The notes below the pieces were generated by a model. The model had not been told where the DNA came from. It was given only the letters and a program-made list of their open reading frames with translations, and ran no database searches. A DNA stretch of 64,000 bases from Amorphophallus konjac. Its lineage: Eukaryota > Streptophyta > Magnoliopsida > Alismatales > Araceae. Of the stretch, positions 61,645-64,000 are shown in pieces. Positions within the stretch are counted from its first letter, which is position 1, and each line of letters starts with the position of its first letter. Position numbers and translations under genes: made by a program. Where the stretch lies: contig CM040121.1 of assembly GCA_022559845.1 (NCBI GenBank), positions 570,016,140-570,080,139 on the forward strand. Direction: 5' to 3'.

Positions 61645-61755
61645 ATGGAGGGCGAATCTTCCCATTCCTCGAAGAGAAGCAGGTCCAGTGATAGTAGTTC
61701 CAGGAGGCTTTCAGACTTTGAAGGGCACTTTAGCGAAAGGGCCCAATCACAACTC
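61645..61755 (+). CDS. Gene C exon 1: basic N-terminus
   Basis: 37 codons from ATG, donor CTC|GTAAGC, phase 0. MEGESSHSSKRSRSSDSSSR followed by RLSDFEGH is clearly homologous to gene D exon 1, though D and C have different second exons. Confidence 0.75.
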
Positions 61756-61837
61756 GTAAGCCAAGTTTTCTTGCCCTTTTCTCATTTTTTCTTCCTTTCT
61801 TCTGACCAAACCTCACCCCCATTCCTTGTATGTGTAG

Positions 61838-62548
61838 GTTGTGATGAAATCACAAATCTTATGGGAGTTGGTAGTGGCAGCGTACAGGGGCCTCCCAGAT
61901 TTTCAGAAGGCGAGGCTAGACGTGATGGGATTTGGTACCTTCCTTCGGATCGAGCCGATCCAACTTGACCTAGTCCTGATCCAAGCCTTGTGTGAGAGAT
62001 GGGACCCAGTGAGCCGGGCATTCCTGATGCCCTGGGGGCACATGGTGCCCAGCTTGGAGGATGTGGTCCGGATCACAAGCCTGAAGGTAGAAGGCGAGGC
62101 AGTGACCGGAGTCACTTACGCGGACTACAGAGAAGGTGCCCAGAAGTTTCTGGGTTTGGACCTAGATGGTCGGAAGAACAGGTCGGTAGCTAGGGCGTCC
62201 CTCATGGATGCATTAGGGCTCACCGACACTCGTCGACGGGACGACGAATCCTCAGAAGAGTTCATGGAAAGGATGGAAATAGGATGCCGTGCCGTGTACT
62301 GCACAGATTTCGACAACTGGGAAAGATGTAACATAGATTTGAGGAGATTTCTCCTCTTCCTTTTGGGGAGATTGGTACTGAGCTCGAAAGGGGATGGTTT
62401 CCAATGTTACTTCCTGGAGCTACTGTCAGACCTTGAAAGAGTAGGGTATTATGCCTGGGGAGCCGCCATGCTGGCACACTTGTTTGCAGGCCTATTCCAA
62501 GAAACGGATCGTGAGATGACTGTGAGTGGTTTCACACCATTCATCCAG
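61838..62548 (+). CDS. Gene C exon 2: plant mobile domain
   Basis: 237 codons, acceptor TGTGTAG, donor CAG|GTATTT, phase 0. It aligns to gene A exon 2 along its length, with the core PVSRAFLMPWGHMVPSLEDV and YAWGAAMLAHLFAG. No stops. The difference from A is large enough that this is an older duplication than the LTR insertions (inference). Confidence 0.85.
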
Positions 62549-62624
62549 GTATTTTTTTTTGGTTTTGCTTGTTTTGTATTTTTTTTGTTATTTTCGCAAG
62601 GTGCTGATGACCTGCGCCGAGCAG

Positions 62625-62783
62625 TTATGGAGCTATTATTACCTCCCTATGGGGAGAGCTCGACATTGGCGACTCGTGATGGTGCCGCTAGCCAGGCGGT
62701 GGGAACCCGTCATGAGTGCGGCACCCCTAACCTACCAACTGATGGTGTTGAGGCGGGAGCTACAGGAGTTCCCTACGGCGATG
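62625..62783 (+). CDS. Gene C exon 3, last before the gap
   Basis: 53 codons, acceptor GAGCAG, donor ATG|GTAAAC, phase 0, the same length as gene A exon 3 and similar to it (LWSYYYLPMGRARHWR). Later exons are lost in the assembly gap. Confidence 0.75.
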
Positions 62784-62795
62784 GTAAACTGGAGA

Positions 62796-62895
62796 NNNNN
62801 NNNNNNNNNNNNNNNNNNNNNNNNNNNNNNNNNNNNNNNNNNNNNNNNNNNNNNNNNNNNNNNNNNNNNNNNNNNNNNNNNNNNNNNNNNNNNNN
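62796..62895. other. Assembly gap (100 N)
   Basis: Exactly 100 N, a common placeholder for a gap of unknown size. It lies in what should be intron 3 of gene C on the left and in a Tat gag region on the right. Confidence 0.98.
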
Positions 62896-63439
62896 GGGTG
62901 GCCACAACAGCGGGCGTCACCTTCCCTTTCAGTTTCTCCAGCCCTTGAAAGGAGTTGCGGACTGGGACGGTCGGGACGATGCGGTCTGGCGTCACCTGGG
63001 ACCTCTGCCCGTCTAGGCAGACTCGGAGGGCTCCGACCGTCATTGACTTTCCGGAGTTGGACAGGCGACGCCCTGAGCCGGTGCCGGTGTTGTTTCTCCG
63101 GAGCCTTCTCCGGTGGGATGTCGACCCTTGGTGGAGCGGGCCGGTAGTGTGGTGCACGTGGTGCACGTTGCAGCTCAGCGTCGTTGTGAGGACGCTGTTG
63201 TCGCATTCGGCCACAGCTCGGCCGGCAGCAGCTCCCATGGCCCCCGGGGTGGGGGCGTTGATCTGGGTGTCCTCGGGCGTTTCCACGTCGAGGATCCCGG
63301 CGAAGGCCACCCCCAAGAAGTTGGGGAAGCCCACAGTGGGAGGGAAGCTCCCAAAGGTGAGGGGCACCGCCAGGTAGCCGCCTCGCACGTGGTTCTCCAC
63401 CACCTCAGGGCTGCAGACGACAGCCATTATCGGCTCCAT
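62896..63439 (-). CDS. Tat upstream ORF / Gag N-terminal region, truncated by the gap
   Basis: About 181 codons from the ATG at 63439, aligned from the first residue with the protein at 14492 (MEP-MAVVCSPEVVENHVRG...). The reading frame is intact up to the gap. Its conservation in a second copy supports this as a real coding region and fixes the start codon. Confidence 0.8.
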
Positions 63440-64000
63440 GATGTTGCTTTCTCTTCTTTGCTTATCTTTTTTTTTCTCTGCATTTAAGAAAGTGGCACAA
63501 TTAGTGTAACAAGAAGGGGGCCGCGGGGCCACTAATTTCGGCAAAGAGATGAAGGGTGGATCGGTCCCACCGGGCGTGCCAGAGTTGTGGACGCACTTTA
63601 TTTTTTTTCAACAATTATCTTGTTCGTTCGTTGGTTTATTAGGTGCGTGGGCGTGCCAGTCACCGAAGTGACGATTTATTTGGGCTCCGAAGAGCCCATG
63701 GTGTGCTCGAATCTGACTTCGTCAGACGATTGTGTGGTTCGTGTCGGGACCGAATCCCATCGCGCCATAAAGGTCACGACGTCATTTACATCCCTCGTAC
63801 GAGGGAATACCCTTGATTAATTGCCGAAATTAGGGGTCCTGCGGCCAAAAGGATAACACTAATCGTGCAAAAGAGGTTGGGAATAGGTCACGCTGAGGGT
63901 TGTATTGGGGCCATAAACTATCGGCCACGTCGGTCACTCGGGGACCTTTTGCATTCGGACACAGGTACGCGGCGGAGTCACGATGAGAAAATCGGGGTAG
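62896..64000 (-). mobile_element. Start of a second Tat element of the same family, reverse orientation
   Basis: The reverse strand matches the first Tat element: LTR end GTCCACA at 63586 with the LTR running to the window end (63586-64000), primer site at 63563-63581, and the gag N-terminal ORF from 63439 down to the gap. The UNCG-type hairpins are present near 63657-63698. It is probably inserted in or next to gene C, but the gap prevents proof. Confidence 0.88.

Noticed and set aside
52169..62783. Whole PMD cluster as one CACTA or Mutator-like transposon with subterminal repeats
   Set aside because: No terminal inverted repeats or transposase seen in the window; kept only as a hypothesis under the palindrome finding.

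Overview
This is gene-poor, repeat-dense plant nuclear DNA, probably from a flowering plant. It holds Ty1/copia and Ty3/gypsy LTR retrotransposons with plant-type tRNA primer sites, spliceable plant-style introns, and several genes with the plant mobile domain (PMD). No species can be named from the sequence alone. Nothing bacterial, and no tRNA or rRNA gene, was seen.

Layout. (1) 1-44108 is a SIRE-like copia element; its 5' LTR is cut by the window start and its 3' LTR is 41931-44108. (2) A 34.4-kb Tat/Ogre-like Ty3/gypsy element (3824-38241, target duplication GAGGG) sits inside the copia integrase/RT region. (3) A 7.1-kb chromovirus derivative (4738-11876, target duplication CCCAG) sits inside the 5' LTR of the Tat element, just upstream of its TATA box. 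(4) The copia element itself lies in the pol gene of a Tekay/Del-like chromovirus, whose remnant continues at 44109-45667 and whose 3' LTR starts at 45746. (5) That LTR is split by an inverted 3.85-kb solo LTR of a related family (46286-50138, target duplication GAACC). (6) 51000-51560 is an 89-bp minisatellite. (7) 52.1-62.8 kb is a cluster of PMD/DUF7745-like genes, here called D, A, B and C, with phase-0 introns and 18 dispersed GGCGTCC-type palindromes in their AT-rich non-coding DNA. (8) After a 100-N gap comes the start of a second Tat element of the same family, in reverse orientation, running off the window.

The most interesting feature is in the 10-kb 3' region of the Tat element. 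On the antisense strand it carries a multi-exon gene (about 1,700 residues, 31037 down to 25288) with a PMD-like exon, two related basic SPVKK exons and a coiled-coil last exon. Most of its splice junctions agree in phase. The downstream PMD gene cluster has a similar PMD-plus-coiled-coil plan. Arrays of short palindromes or short motifs recur in the LTRs and flanks of four unrelated or distantly related units. By eye, LTR divergence falls in nesting order: copia about 3% over a short stretch, Tat about 1%, inner chromovirus about 0.3%. All retroelement polyproteins here are interrupted by stop codons or frameshifts.
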